In this document: positions 9,381-17,622 of the stretch, in pieces
Layout: each line of letters starts with the position of its first letter
Numbering within the stretch: the stretch's first letter is position 1
DNA from: CAYYAQ01 sp964469555
GTDB taxonomy: Bacteria; Planctomycetota; UBA1135; UBA2386
Direction: 5' to 3'
Assembly: GCA_964469555.1 (NCBI GenBank)
Contig: CAYYAQ010000001.1
Coordinates: forward strand, 62,001-126,000
Length of the DNA stretch: 64,000 bases
Translations under genes and position numbers: made by a program
The notes under the pieces: model-generated
Database searches by the model: none
What the model saw: only the letters and a program-made list of their open reading frames with translations
Told to the model about the DNA's origin: nothing

Positions 9381-9452
9381 CGCTGACTTGTAACCTTCCG
9401 CGCGAAGGTTTTCATCCTCGTAGGCTCAAGCCTCAAGAGGCAGACTCGAACC

Positions 9453-10652
9453 GTGTTCGAAACCCGAAACTATATCATCGTCACCGGCGCCTACTGGGCG
9501 TTCACATTGACGGATGGCGCCCTGCGGATGCTCGTGCTGATGTATCTGTACGGCCAGGGCTACTCACCGATCGACATCGCTTCGCTGTTCGTGTTCTACG
9601 AGTTCTTCGGCGTCGTCACGAATCTGGTCGGCGGCTGGATCGGCGCACGGTTTGGTCTGAAGTCGACGCTCTTCTCGGGTCTGATCCTTCAGGCCGTCGC
9701 GCTTGTGATGCTTGCTTTCTTCGTCGGCTCACTCTCGATGCCGATCGTGATGGTCGCGCAGGCGGTATCGGGAATAGCGAAGGATTTGACGAAGATGAGC
9801 TCGAAGAGCTACATCAAGTTCGTCGTGCCAGCCGGGGATTCTGGTCGCCTGATGCGATGGGTGACGCTCTTGACGGGTTCGAAGAACGCGCTGAAGGGCG
9901 TAGGTTTCTTCCTCGGCGGACTGTGCCTGCAGACAATCGGGTTCGCGCCGAGTTGTTACTCGATGGCTGGTGCGCTGAGCGTCGTGATCGTCTGCTCGGT
10001 CATCTTGCTGCCGCCGGCAGTAGGGAAGTCCAAGACGGCGAAGTTCACCTCGATCCTCTCGCAGACGCCTGCGATCAACTGGTTGTCGGCGTCGCGGTTT
10101 TTCCTGTTCGGCTCACGGGACATCTGGTTCGTGCTGGCATTGCCGATCTTTCTCTCCACGACGCTCGGTTGGTCACATGCAGAGACCGGCGGGTTTCTCG
10201 CGCTGTGGGTGATCGGCTACGGTCTGGTACAGGCCGCCGCGCCGGCGTACATCAAGTCGGACCAGGACGTTTGGCCGTGGACCTGCGCCTTGACGCTGCC
10301 GCTGGTCGCTATCCTCATCGCGCTGCACAACCAGGCGTCGATCGAGTGGACGGTGCCCCTCGGGCTCGGCGCATTCGGCATCGTGTTCGCGAGCAACAGC
10401 GCTTTGCACAGCTACCTGATCATCGCGCACGCGGAGGGGGACAAGGTCGCGATGAACGTGGGCTTCTACTACATGGCGAACGCCGCCGGTCGTCTGGTCG
10501 GCACGATCTTGTCGGGGGTGTTGTTCCAGCTGGCTGGTCAGGGTCAGATCGGATTGCGGATGTGCATCTGTGGTTCTGTCGTCTTCGTTTTACTGTCCAC
10601 GCTGCTGGCTCTGCCGCTGCGCAAGCCATCGAAGAGCGCGACGGCGGACTAA
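9453..10652 (+). CDS. arsJ: ArsJ-type organoarsenical efflux MFS transporter
   Basis: 399 residues with about twelve hydrophobic segments. The sequence carries the ArsJ family signatures: YWAFTLTDGALRMLVL near the N-terminus, YEFFGVVTNLVGGWIGARFGL, SGIAKDLTKMSSKS, LTGSKNALKGVGFFLGG, FLFGSRDIWFVLALPIFL and GGFLALWVIGYGLVQA. ArsJ exports 1-arseno-3-phosphoglycerate, which is made by a dedicated GAPDH usually encoded next to it. Here no gapdh, arsR or other ars gene is adjacent. The start codon is annotated as GTG at 9453. Assignment is from recall of the family pattern, with strong overall agreement. Confidence 0.85.
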   Translation: MFETRNYIIVTGAYWAFTLTDGALRMLVLMYLYGQGYSPIDIASLFVFYEFFGVVTNLVGGWIGARFGLKSTLFSGLILQAVALVMLAFFVGSLSMPIVMVAQAVSGIAKDLTKMSSKSYIKFVVPAGDSGRLMRWVTLLTGSKNALKGVGFFLGGLCLQTIGFAPSCYSMAGALSVVIVCSVILLPPAVGKSKTAKFTSILSQTPAINWLSASRFFLFGSRDIWFVLALPIFLSTTLGWSHAETGGFLALWVIGYGLVQAAAPAYIKSDQDVWPWTCALTLPLVAILIALHNQASIEWTVPLGLGAFGIVFASNSALHSYLIIAHAEGDKVAMNVGFYYMANAAGRLVGTILSGVLFQLAGQGQIGLRMCICGSVVFVLLSTLLALPLRKPSKSATAD

Positions 10653-10890
10653 CGTCTATTCAGTTCCGCGATCTTCACCCGCTGAAACGTCATCTGTGCG
10701 CGGCTGCCCTCGTAGAGGATGTCGATGGTCTCCGCGTCGACCAGCGTCGCGCTCGGATAGCCCGCGCTCCGGCCCGCGTCGAGTCCGAGATGTTGTGACT
10801 CCGGCCACGTCATGCCGCCGGGTCTAGGACGATCAGGAGTACTGCCTCGAGCCAACTCACCGCGGTTGTCTGGAGCGTTCCATTGAACGA
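10649..10890 (-). pseudogene. C-terminal remnant of a sialidase-family protein
   Basis: The reverse strand encodes a convincing sialidase C-terminus: MTWPESQHLG, then GYPSATLVDAETIDILYEG and MTFQRVKIAEL, equivalent to the last Asp-box/LYE region of exo-sialidases. Just upstream WNAPDNRGELA matches the preceding conserved stretch, but the bases between (about 10815-10850) read coherently only in another frame. Nothing recognisable precedes it before the start of the divergent hydrolase at 10924. At most 80 of some 350-400 expected residues remain, so this is a decayed or truncated gene. Confidence 0.55.
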
Positions 10891-10923
10891 CCGGTCGCCT
10901 TTGGCGAGACTGCGGCACAATCG

Positions 10924-11906
10924 ATGCAATTCCAGGCGCTGGTACTCTTCGCGACATGTGTGATCGCGTCACGGACCGCATCGCAGGATCCGCCCGTACT
11001 CGGCCCGCTTCGTTGCGCGATGAAGCGCGACTACTGGTTGCAGAGGCCGAGCGGATTCGACGTCTCTCGTATGCACTGGTTGGTAGTTCTCGCACACGGG
11101 TTCCGGGCGGAGGGGAAGGACATCCTCTGGTTGCGGCGGTCACTCGCGCAGTTCGACGATTGCATCGTGGTGCCGCCGTCCTTCCCGGAGGGGTTTCAAC
11201 TGCTCGAAGCCCGGGCGGACCAGCAACTCATCGGGCTCTTCGCGTCGCTGAAGAAGAAGTACCGCTTGCACGACAAGATGTTTGTCTGTGGTTTTTCTGC
11301 AGGTGCGCAGTTCAGTCATCGATTCACGATGAAGCACCCAAGACTGGTCATCGGATGCTCCGCGCACTCTGGTGGAACGTGGGGGCCGATCGCGAATGTC
11401 GACGCACGCCACATCCCGATGACCCTGTCGTGCGGGCTCGACGATACTGAACTCAGCTCGCTCGGCCAGACCCTGTCTCGAGCCCAGGCCGCGCATCGCT
11501 ACTTCGATCTGCTCGCGCGGAAGGGCTTCCACGTCAAGGCAAGGCTCTGGCACGGGGTCGGGCACGCCACCTCTCCCGCGACGGAGGCCAGCATCGCGGA
11601 GTGCTACCTGCTTTCTACGCGCGGCCTCTACCTTCGACAGACGAAAGAACTCGAACGGAGGGTGGCGGCAATCCGTCGAGGCGTCGCCGATCGACCGACG
11701 GCGGCCAGGAACGCCGGATTCACGTTGTTGTGTGGCGTGCCGGAAACCTCGGCGGAGCCAGCTCGGACGGTCGCCGTTACTGGATCGACGATGGCAAGGA
11801 GAACGAAGCTGGCTGGAGTGTCAACGAACCGGCACTCGAACAGCGGCGTCGATCCCTCGAGCAGTATCTCGCCCGAGTCCGGGATAGGCTCGGCGACGGA
11901 AAATGA
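10924..11906 (+). pseudogene. Secreted alpha/beta hydrolase (esterase-like), probable frameshift near 11.7 kb
   Basis: The gene starts MQFQALVLFATCVIAS with a signal peptide and continues as an esterase/PHB-depolymerase-like alpha/beta hydrolase. It shows VVLAHGFRAEGKD (oxyanion region), nucleophile motif CGFSAGAQFS (GxSxG), a candidate acid in SCGLDDTE and the histidine in GVGHATS. After about residue 255 the starting frame loses coding character. A different frame then reads coherently to a TGA at 11906, with RRYWIDDGKENEAGW and SLEQYLARVRDRLGDGK. Either one gene carries a frameshift around 11.69-11.73 kb, or the second stretch is the remnant of another hydrolase. The first frame happens to stay open into the cyclase gene; that is not a real fusion. 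Confidence 0.6.
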
Positions 11907-12027
11907 TCCTAGACGACGATGCTATCGGGCATCCGGGATTCACAGGCACTCGACGTATCATGCCCAATGGCGTTACGATGTGTGGCCCATCGCCCCTGGG
12001 GGAGGGACACACACAGCGACGCGCAAC

Positions 12028-13176
12028 ATGAAGAAGATCCGTATTGCGGAACGCACGTTTCACGTGAACGTACCGGATGGATCTGGCTACGACGTAGTGC
12101 ATCGGCCTGGCCTCCTGCCCGACTACGGACTGCTTTGTAGAGATATCATCCCCGACCTCGAGTCGAAGCTCATCGTACTCACGGACGACCGGGTGGATCG
12201 ATTGTACGGCGACCAGCTCCGTGAGTCCTTTCAGCGCGCGAACCTGTCGCCGGAGTTCATCTGCATCGCGCCGGGAGAGACTTCGAAGAGCCTCAAAACA
12301 TTCGAAGAGCTGCTGGAGGATCTGGCGGCTCGGCGCATGGACCGGCGTGGTCTGCTCGTGAATTTTGGTGGTGGCGTGATTTGCGATCTGGGCGGGTTCG
12401 TCGCTTCGTCCTACATGCGCGGCATCGCCTATGCGAATTTCTCGACTTCGCTGATCGGCCAGTTGGATGCATCGATAGGGGGCAAGGTCGCGGTGAACAC
12501 GACACGCGCGAAGAACCTGATCGGCGCGTTCCACCATCCTCTTCACGTCGCAGGCGACGCGTGCGTGCTCGAGACGCTCTCCAAGCGCGACCTGCGCAGC
12601 GGCATCGCCGAGGCGATCAAAGTGGGGATCATCGCCAGCCCCGAGTTGTTCGAATTGCTCGAATCCAATCCGACGGCGCTGCGAGCTGCGGATCCCGAGG
12701 TCGCGACGGATGTCGTCGGGCTCGCTTCGAGCGTGAAGATGGATCTCGTGACAAGGGATCCGTACGAAGATGACCTCCGCCGCCCGCTTAATCTCGGTCA
12801 CACATTGGGTCACCCGATCGAGACGGAGTTCTCCTACGAGAAGGTGCGGCACGGCGAGGCCGTGGCGATAGGCATGGGCGTGGCCACCACGATCGGGCTG
12901 CAGAAGTCCGTCATCACGATGTCGGACGCCGATCGGATTTTCGATGTTCTCGCGGCCTACGAGTTGATCGGATGCGTTCCGCCGATGTCCGCGGAATCGA
13001 TCGTCGATCACCTGCGCTACGTCAAGCTCATCCGGGGCAATCGCCTGCACTTCGTTCTACCTCGGGGAATCGGCGACGTGTTGGTCACCGAGGAGATCAG
13101 CACCGGCGACTTGCTCCGGGGATTCGCCCAGTACGATGAACTCTGTGTCGCGCACGGATGCCAGGAGCATTCATGA
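12028..13176 (+). CDS. 3-dehydroquinate synthase-like sugar-phosphate cyclase
   Basis: 382 residues from the ATG at 12028 (MKKIRIAERTFHV). It is a member of the dehydroquinate synthase/sugar cyclase superfamily: NFGGGVICDLGGFVAS (NAD binding), STSLIGQLDASIGGK, AKNLIGAFHHP, GIAEAIKVG, then NLGHTLGHPIE and HGEAVAIGM with the two metal-binding histidines. The Asp of QLDAS, Lys of GGK, Glu/Lys of AEAIK, and Arg/Asn/His of LRRPLNLGH all follow dehydroquinate synthase. Near the C-terminus RYVKLIRG replaces the usual DKK motif. Context (kinase, nucleotidyltransferase, aminotransferase) argues for a secondary cyclitol rather than shikimate synthesis. Dehydroquinate, 2-epi-5-epi-valiolone or an inosose are all possible products. 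It is the first gene of a coupled operon. Confidence 0.85.
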   Translation: MKKIRIAERTFHVNVPDGSGYDVVHRPGLLPDYGLLCRDIIPDLESKLIVLTDDRVDRLYGDQLRESFQRANLSPEFICIAPGETSKSLKTFEELLEDLAARRMDRRGLLVNFGGGVICDLGGFVASSYMRGIAYANFSTSLIGQLDASIGGKVAVNTTRAKNLIGAFHHPLHVAGDACVLETLSKRDLRSGIAEAIKVGIIASPELFELLESNPTALRAADPEVATDVVGLASSVKMDLVTRDPYEDDLRRPLNLGHTLGHPIETEFSYEKVRHGEAVAIGMGVATTIGLQKSVITMSDADRIFDVLAAYELIGCVPPMSAESIVDHLRYVKLIRGNRLHFVLPRGIGDVLVTEEISTGDLLRGFAQYDELCVAHGCQEHS

Positions 13177-13550
13177 GTGACGCGCGCGTCGTCAACCTGA
13201 ACGGCTTGCCGCTCGAGAGCGTCACGGCGCACGGCGGCGACGGGAAGATCCTGTTTCACCGCCCGTTCGACGGCGACGCGTTCGAGGGGCCGTGGAACTT
13301 CGTGGACTACGCGGAGCTGCCTCCGGGATCGTCGATCGGGCTACATTCACACGGCGACAACGAGGAGCTGTATCTCGTGCTCGAGGGCAGCGGCACGATG
13401 CAGCTCGACGGTCGTGAACTCCGGGTCGAGAGAGGATCCCTGGTCCTCAATCGACGGGGCGGCTCCCATGGACTGAGAAACGATGGCGATGTTCCGTTGA
13501 AGCTGTTCGTGGTCGAAGTAGCGATCGGCGGCGCGAAGGAGGCCTCATGA
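13173..13550 (+). CDS. Cupin-domain protein
   Basis: 125 residues starting at the ATG overlapping the cyclase stop (ATGA), with AGGAGC placed as ribosome site. A single cupin barrel is seen: SIGLHSHGDNEELYLVLEGSGTM holds the H-x-H...E metal motif and GSLVLNRRGGSHGLRNDG holds the distal histidine. Small cupins in sugar operons act as isomerases, epimerases or dioxygenase-like enzymes; which applies here cannot be told. Coupling to the cyclase suggests it acts on the cyclase substrate or product, for example as an epimerase. Confidence 0.85.
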   Translation: MSDARVVNLNGLPLESVTAHGGDGKILFHRPFDGDAFEGPWNFVDYAELPPGSSIGLHSHGDNEELYLVLEGSGTMQLDGRELRVERGSLVLNRRGGSHGLRNDGDVPLKLFVVEVAIGGAKEAS

Positions 13551-14305
13551 CCGGCGGGACCATGGCTTTGATCATGGCTGGCGGCGAGGGGCGACGCATG
13601 GCACGATCGCAGCCGGGCGTGCCGAAAGTCCTGGCCGAGGTCGCCGGATTCCCGCTCATCGTCTTGTCGATTTGTCGCCTCGCGGAAGCTGGCATCAGGG
13701 ACATTCGCGTATCGGTTCATCACCGCGCGCAAGAGATCATCCACGAGCTTCGTCGGCGATCGGACATCCCACAGGCGGCCCTTGAGTTCATTGTCGAAGA
13801 GGAACCCCTCGGCACGATCGGTGCCATCGCCGAGCTTCGAGATTTCCGCGGTGACGTGTTGGTTCAAAACGCGGACCTCCTCTCCGGCATCGATCTGCGC
13901 GCGATGCTCTCGCGTCACCGCGAGCGCGATGCCGATGTCACCATCGCGACGCACATCGAGTATCATCGTCTCAAGCTCGGCGAAGTACTGACGCGTTCGA
14001 AGGGCGAAGTCGTCGAATACAGCGAGAAGCCGATCAAACAGTACCGAATCTCGTCAGGCACCTACGTCGTGTCGTCCGGCAGCTTCTCGATCTGCGAACC
14101 GAGCGTGTACACACCCTTGCCGGACTTCGTGAACCTCGCGATCGAAGGCGGCAAGCGCGTTATCGAGTTCCATCACGACGCGCCGTGGATCGACGTGAAC
14201 GACGATGCGGACCTGATCAGGGCGCGGACCATGTTCGAAGAAGACCCTGTGGCGTTCGGAATTCACCCTCGCGAACGCGATGCCCAGTCGGAGGAAGCGT
14301 CGTGA
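13547..14305 (+). CDS. Sugar-phosphate nucleotidyltransferase
   Basis: 252 residues, translationally coupled to the cupin by an ATGA overlap. The nucleotidyltransferase P-loop reads MAGGEGRRMARSQPGVPKVLAEV (GGxGxR...PK), followed by EEEPLGTIGAI and the metal-binding aspartate in VLVQNADLL. The second catalytic region includes KPIKQYRISSGTYVV and WIDVNDDADLIRA. It resembles mannose-1-phosphate guanylyltransferase and GlmU-like enzymes without a C-terminal hexapeptide domain. It should activate a (cyclitol or sugar) 1-phosphate as an NDP derivative, in keeping with the kinase encoded next. Substrate and nucleotide are not determinable from sequence. Confidence 0.87.
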   Translation: MTGGTMALIMAGGEGRRMARSQPGVPKVLAEVAGFPLIVLSICRLAEAGIRDIRVSVHHRAQEIIHELRRRSDIPQAALEFIVEEEPLGTIGAIAELRDFRGDVLVQNADLLSGIDLRAMLSRHRERDADVTIATHIEYHRLKLGEVLTRSKGEVVEYSEKPIKQYRISSGTYVVSSGSFSICEPSVYTPLPDFVNLAIEGGKRVIEFHHDAPWIDVNDDADLIRARTMFEEDPVAFGIHPRERDAQSEEAS

Positions 14306-15252
14306 CAGGCCCGTGGTTGGGTCTCGATATCGGCGGCACCAAGACGTTCGCGGTCGTCGTGTCACCCGACGGGAAGGAAGTCCTGGCGACGCGGAGGGCG
14401 TTGACGCCCAGCGACGAGGGACCCGAGGCGGTCTGCGGGCACTCGATCGCGCTCGGTCGGGAGTTGGCCGAGGAGGTCGGTGGCGTCCACGGCGTCGGAG
14501 TTGGTTTCGCGGGGCTCGTCGATCACAAGTCGGGCGTCGTCCACAGTTCGATCATCCTTCCGGGCTGGGACGGGTTCCCTCTCGCGGACCGCATCGCCGG
14601 TGGATTCGATCAGCCCTGCACCATCGACAACGATGCGACCGCCGCGGGATTCGGGGAGTGGATAGCGCTCGGCGCGCCACCGGACCTGAACATGGTCGTG
14701 CTGACGATCGGAACTGGGATCGGAGGCGCGATCATGATCGATGGCGCCATCTACCGCGGGCGATCCAACACCTCCGCCGAATTTGGCAACACGACGATCG
14801 ACTGGAATGGCAGTGAATGCGTCTCCGGCAACCGGGGCAGCTTGAACACCCTCGCCTCGGGCACTGCCTTGTGTCGTCGCGCGACGGAACTCGCCAGCGA
14901 GCGGGAGAGTTCTCTTCGCAGGAACGGAGAACGAATCACCGGCGAGGAGATCGCAGGTGCCGCGGCGGCAGGCGACAGTGTCGCGATCCAGGCGATCGAC
15001 GAAGTCGCTCGAGCCCTCGGCGCCGGCGTCAGCAATATCGTCAACATCTTCAATCCCGACCGGGTCGTGTTGACGGGCGGCGTGTGCAACCTTGGTGCGG
15101 GATACCTCGCGAAGGTGACGACGGAGTCGCGGGATCGCGCGTTCGGCATCAACTCGGATCACGCGATGATCGCGTTCTCCTCGCAAGGCGACCTCGCCTG
15201 TGCTCACGGCGCGGCGTGCCTGGCGCGCGCGGCGAGCGGGGAGTTTCGATGA
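14302..15252 (+). CDS. ROK-family sugar/cyclitol kinase
   Basis: 316 residues from a GTG that overlaps the previous stop (GTGA); a longer upstream reading would run inside the nucleotidyltransferase. The ATP-binding DxGGTK motif is LGLDIGGTKTFAVVV, and the catalytic base lies in TIDNDATAAGFGEW. GTGIGGAIMIDGAIYRG precedes a glutamate motif (SAEFGN). The canonical ROK zinc site (CGxxGCxE) is not intact: the equivalent stretch reads SECVSGNRGSLNTLASG. ROK enzymes phosphorylate free hexoses and, in validamycin/acarbose clusters, C7-cyclitols. The position between a cyclase and a nucleotidyltransferase suggests phosphorylation of the operon intermediate. Confidence 0.87.
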   Translation: MTGPWLGLDIGGTKTFAVVVSPDGKEVLATRRALTPSDEGPEAVCGHSIALGRELAEEVGGVHGVGVGFAGLVDHKSGVVHSSIILPGWDGFPLADRIAGGFDQPCTIDNDATAAGFGEWIALGAPPDLNMVVLTIGTGIGGAIMIDGAIYRGRSNTSAEFGNTTIDWNGSECVSGNRGSLNTLASGTALCRRATELASERESSLRRNGERITGEEIAGAAAAGDSVAIQAIDEVARALGAGVSNIVNIFNPDRVVLTGGVCNLGAGYLAKVTTESRDRAFGINSDHAMIAFSSQGDLACAHGAACLARAASGEFR

Positions 15253-16352
15253 GCTATCGCGTGCCGTCGAAGGACTACGGAAAGCAAAACGCCGAACTGT
15301 GGCCGGAGCTCAGTGCCGAGATAGAGCGCGTGTTTCGCGAGGAGAACCCCGTTCTCGGCGAGTCCGTCGCGGCGTTCGAGCGAGAATTTGCGAGCCACCT
15401 CGGCGTCCAGCACGTCGTCGGGGTCGGCACCGGCACCGACGCCCTCGTCCTCTCGCTCCGCGCCGTCGGAGTCCTTCCAGGTGACGAAGTGATCACCGCT
15501 GCCAATACATTCGCGGCGACGATCACAGCCATCGCCCTCGTCGGCGCGCGACCGGTCCTCGTCGACCCCGATCCGCGGACCCTGACCATCGACGCCGAGG
15601 GCGTGGAACAAGCGATGGGGGAGGCGATCAAGGTAGTCATCCCGGTTCACCTGTACGGTCGGCTCTGTGACATGGAGCCCCTGATGGAACTGTGTTACGA
15701 CCGTGGTGTCGCGATTGTCGAGGATGCGGCGCAGGCGCATGGGGCCAATGGAGTTCGGCAGGCTGGAGCGTTCGGGAAGGCGGGTTGCTTCAGCTTCCAC
15801 CCGAGCAAGAACCTCGGCGCGTTCGGCGATGGCGGCGCGATCGCCACCGACGACGTGACGATCGCGAAGACGCTGCGCGAGCTGCGCAACCTCGGAAAGC
15901 GGACCAAGTACGAGTTCGCGCACGTCTCTCCGAACACCAAGCTGGACACGTTGCAAGCGGCGGTGCTGCGAGTGAAACTCCGCCACCTCGATCGATGGAA
16001 CGCCCGCCGGCGAGAGATCGCAGGGCTGTACACCGCTAGTCTCAACACTGTTCTCGAGACGCCTGTCGAGGCGGCGCACGGTCAGCACGTGTTCCACCTC
16101 TACGCAGCGCACCTCGATCGTCGGGACGAGCTGCGTCGCCACTTGAAGGAGAGCGGAATCAACGCGGGTGTCCACTACCCGACGCCTCCACATCTCCAGC
16201 CGTGGCACACCGGGATGGGTTACCGTCCAGGCGATTTCCCGGTCGCGGAAGCGAGCGCCGCCCGGGAGTTGTCGCTGCCAGTGTCGCCCGAGTTGTCCGA
16301 CGAGCAAGTCGCTTTTGTCTGCGAGAGGATCCATGCCTTCTTCGCGAGTTGA
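15249..16352 (+). CDS. DegT/DnrJ/EryC1/StrS-family PLP aminotransferase
   Basis: 367 residues from the ATG overlapping the kinase stop. Features of PLP sugar aminotransferases are GVGTGTDALVLSLRAVGV, GDEVITAANTFAAT, VIPVHLYGR, the aspartate of VEDAAQAHGA, and the Schiff-base lysine in CFSFHPSKNLGAFGDGG. The C-terminus has INAGVHYPTPPHLQPW and ELSLPVSPELSDEQV, as usual for the family. It transfers an amino group, typically from glutamate, to a keto sugar, keto-cyclitol or NDP-keto sugar. With the cyclase it points to an aminated product. It overlaps the next gene by 20 bases. Confidence 0.92.
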   Translation: MSYRVPSKDYGKQNAELWPELSAEIERVFREENPVLGESVAAFEREFASHLGVQHVVGVGTGTDALVLSLRAVGVLPGDEVITAANTFAATITAIALVGARPVLVDPDPRTLTIDAEGVEQAMGEAIKVVIPVHLYGRLCDMEPLMELCYDRGVAIVEDAAQAHGANGVRQAGAFGKAGCFSFHPSKNLGAFGDGGAIATDDVTIAKTLRELRNLGKRTKYEFAHVSPNTKLDTLQAAVLRVKLRHLDRWNARRREIAGLYTASLNTVLETPVEAAHGQHVFHLYAAHLDRRDELRRHLKESGINAGVHYPTPPHLQPWHTGMGYRPGDFPVAEASAARELSLPVSPELSDEQVAFVCERIHAFFAS

Positions 16353-17622
16353 TCCGGTCCCGATCGCCGTTCTCGGCGGTTCGAGTGCGTTCCTGCCTTC
16401 GCTGGCGACGGCGATGGTGGACCGCGCCGATGATCTCCCGCCGCTCGAGGTCCGGCTCTTCGGGCAGGACAAGGACCGAACGGGCGCGGTGGCGTACTTC
16501 TGTTCGCTGCACGCCCAGGGCCGCGGCGTCGAACATCGGTACGTCGCGTGCACGGACCTCGAAGTCGCGGTGAGCGGTGCGCCGCTCGTCGTCAACCAGG
16601 TTCGGATCGGTGGCTTCGATGGTCGCAGCCAGGACGAGCGACTCGCTCTCGAGTTCGGCTTCCCGGGCGACGAGACGATCGGGCCTGGCGGATTGGCCGC
16701 GGCGATCCGCGCGACGGGTCCGATCCTGGACATGGCCCGCGTCGTCGAGCGCACGGCGAAGGACGCGTGGTTCGTGCAAGTGGCCAACCCGATGTCGATG
16801 CTGCTCGCCTCGGTGACCGAGGAAACCGGCCTGCGCACGTTCGGGCTGTGTGAACTTCCGGACCATACGCTGGCGGAAGCGTTGGCGCTCGTGGACCGGA
16901 CCGGGCCTGTCGAAACCGAGTACGTCGGCGTGAATCACCAGGGTTGGTTCTTGCGCGTAGAGGACGCTGGCCACGACCTACTCGGCGAGATCTTCGACAG
17001 AGTTGCGGAACTCGAGAACGGCGGTTTCTTTCGCGTGGACGCGAGCTTGATGCGCGAGTACGGCGCGCTACCACTGCCGTACCTGAGGCTGCTTCTACAT
17101 CAAGATCGTGAGCTCGTGAACATGCGTGCGCGCGAGGCGGACCGAGGCCAGCAGCTCGCTGCGTTGGCGAACGAACTGTACGCGCACTACGCGTGCACGG
17201 ATGACCCGGAGTTGCCGCAGCGGCTGCGCGAACGATCGATGCCGTGGAACGCGATGACCATCGCGCCGGTTCTCACGGCGCTTCTCGGCGGACCACCGGC
17301 GATGGCGTACGTATCGGATCCTAATGCCGGTCATCTCCCGTTTCTGCCCGACGGTGCGATTGTCGAGAAGCGCGCGACTGTCACCGCCGAGGGGCTCGAG
17401 GCGGCGCCGTACCGCGCGCAAGTCCAGGAAACCCATCCGGCGATCGCGTCCCTGCTCGAGAGTATTGGGGAGTTCGAACAATTGGGCGCGCGGGCGGCCC
17501 GCCGCGGCGATCCCGAAGCCGCGATGGCGGCGTTGCGGGCGCATCCCTACGAGATCACCGAATCGGCGGCCAACCAGATGCTCGCGCGCATGTTCCACGG
17601 AGCGAAGAGGTTGGTCCCGTGA
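16333..17622 (+). CDS. Glycoside hydrolase family 4 (NAD- and metal-dependent)
   Basis: 429 residues from the ATG at 16333, inside the aminotransferase 3' end. GH4 landmarks are present: dinucleotide site VLGGSSAFLPSL, VVNQVRIGGFDGRSQDE, GDETIGPGGLA, VANPMSML, the metal-ligand region TFGLCELPD (Cys) and EYVGVNHQGWF (His). GH4 enzymes cleave glycosides, often 6-phosphates, by NAD-dependent oxidation at C3, Mn-assisted elimination and reduction. In this operon it may hydrolyse a glycoside or use its redox chemistry on the cyclitol or sugar intermediate; this is inference. The 3' end overlaps the radical SAM gene by four bases. Confidence 0.87.
   Translation: MPSSRVDPVPIAVLGGSSAFLPSLATAMVDRADDLPPLEVRLFGQDKDRTGAVAYFCSLHAQGRGVEHRYVACTDLEVAVSGAPLVVNQVRIGGFDGRSQDERLALEFGFPGDETIGPGGLAAAIRATGPILDMARVVERTAKDAWFVQVANPMSMLLASVTEETGLRTFGLCELPDHTLAEALALVDRTGPVETEYVGVNHQGWFLRVEDAGHDLLGEIFDRVAELENGGFFRVDASLMREYGALPLPYLRLLLHQDRELVNMRAREADRGQQLAALANELYAHYACTDDPELPQRLRERSMPWNAMTIAPVLTALLGGPPAMAYVSDPNAGHLPFLPDGAIVEKRATVTAEGLEAAPYRAQVQETHPAIASLLESIGEFEQLGARAARRGDPEAAMAALRAHPYEITESAANQMLARMFHGAKRLVP

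Noticed and set aside
10924..13176. Single 750-residue hydrolase-cyclase fusion
   Set aside because: The middle (about 260-367) has no coding character in this frame, a better frame ends at 11906, and the cyclase has its own natural start at 12028.
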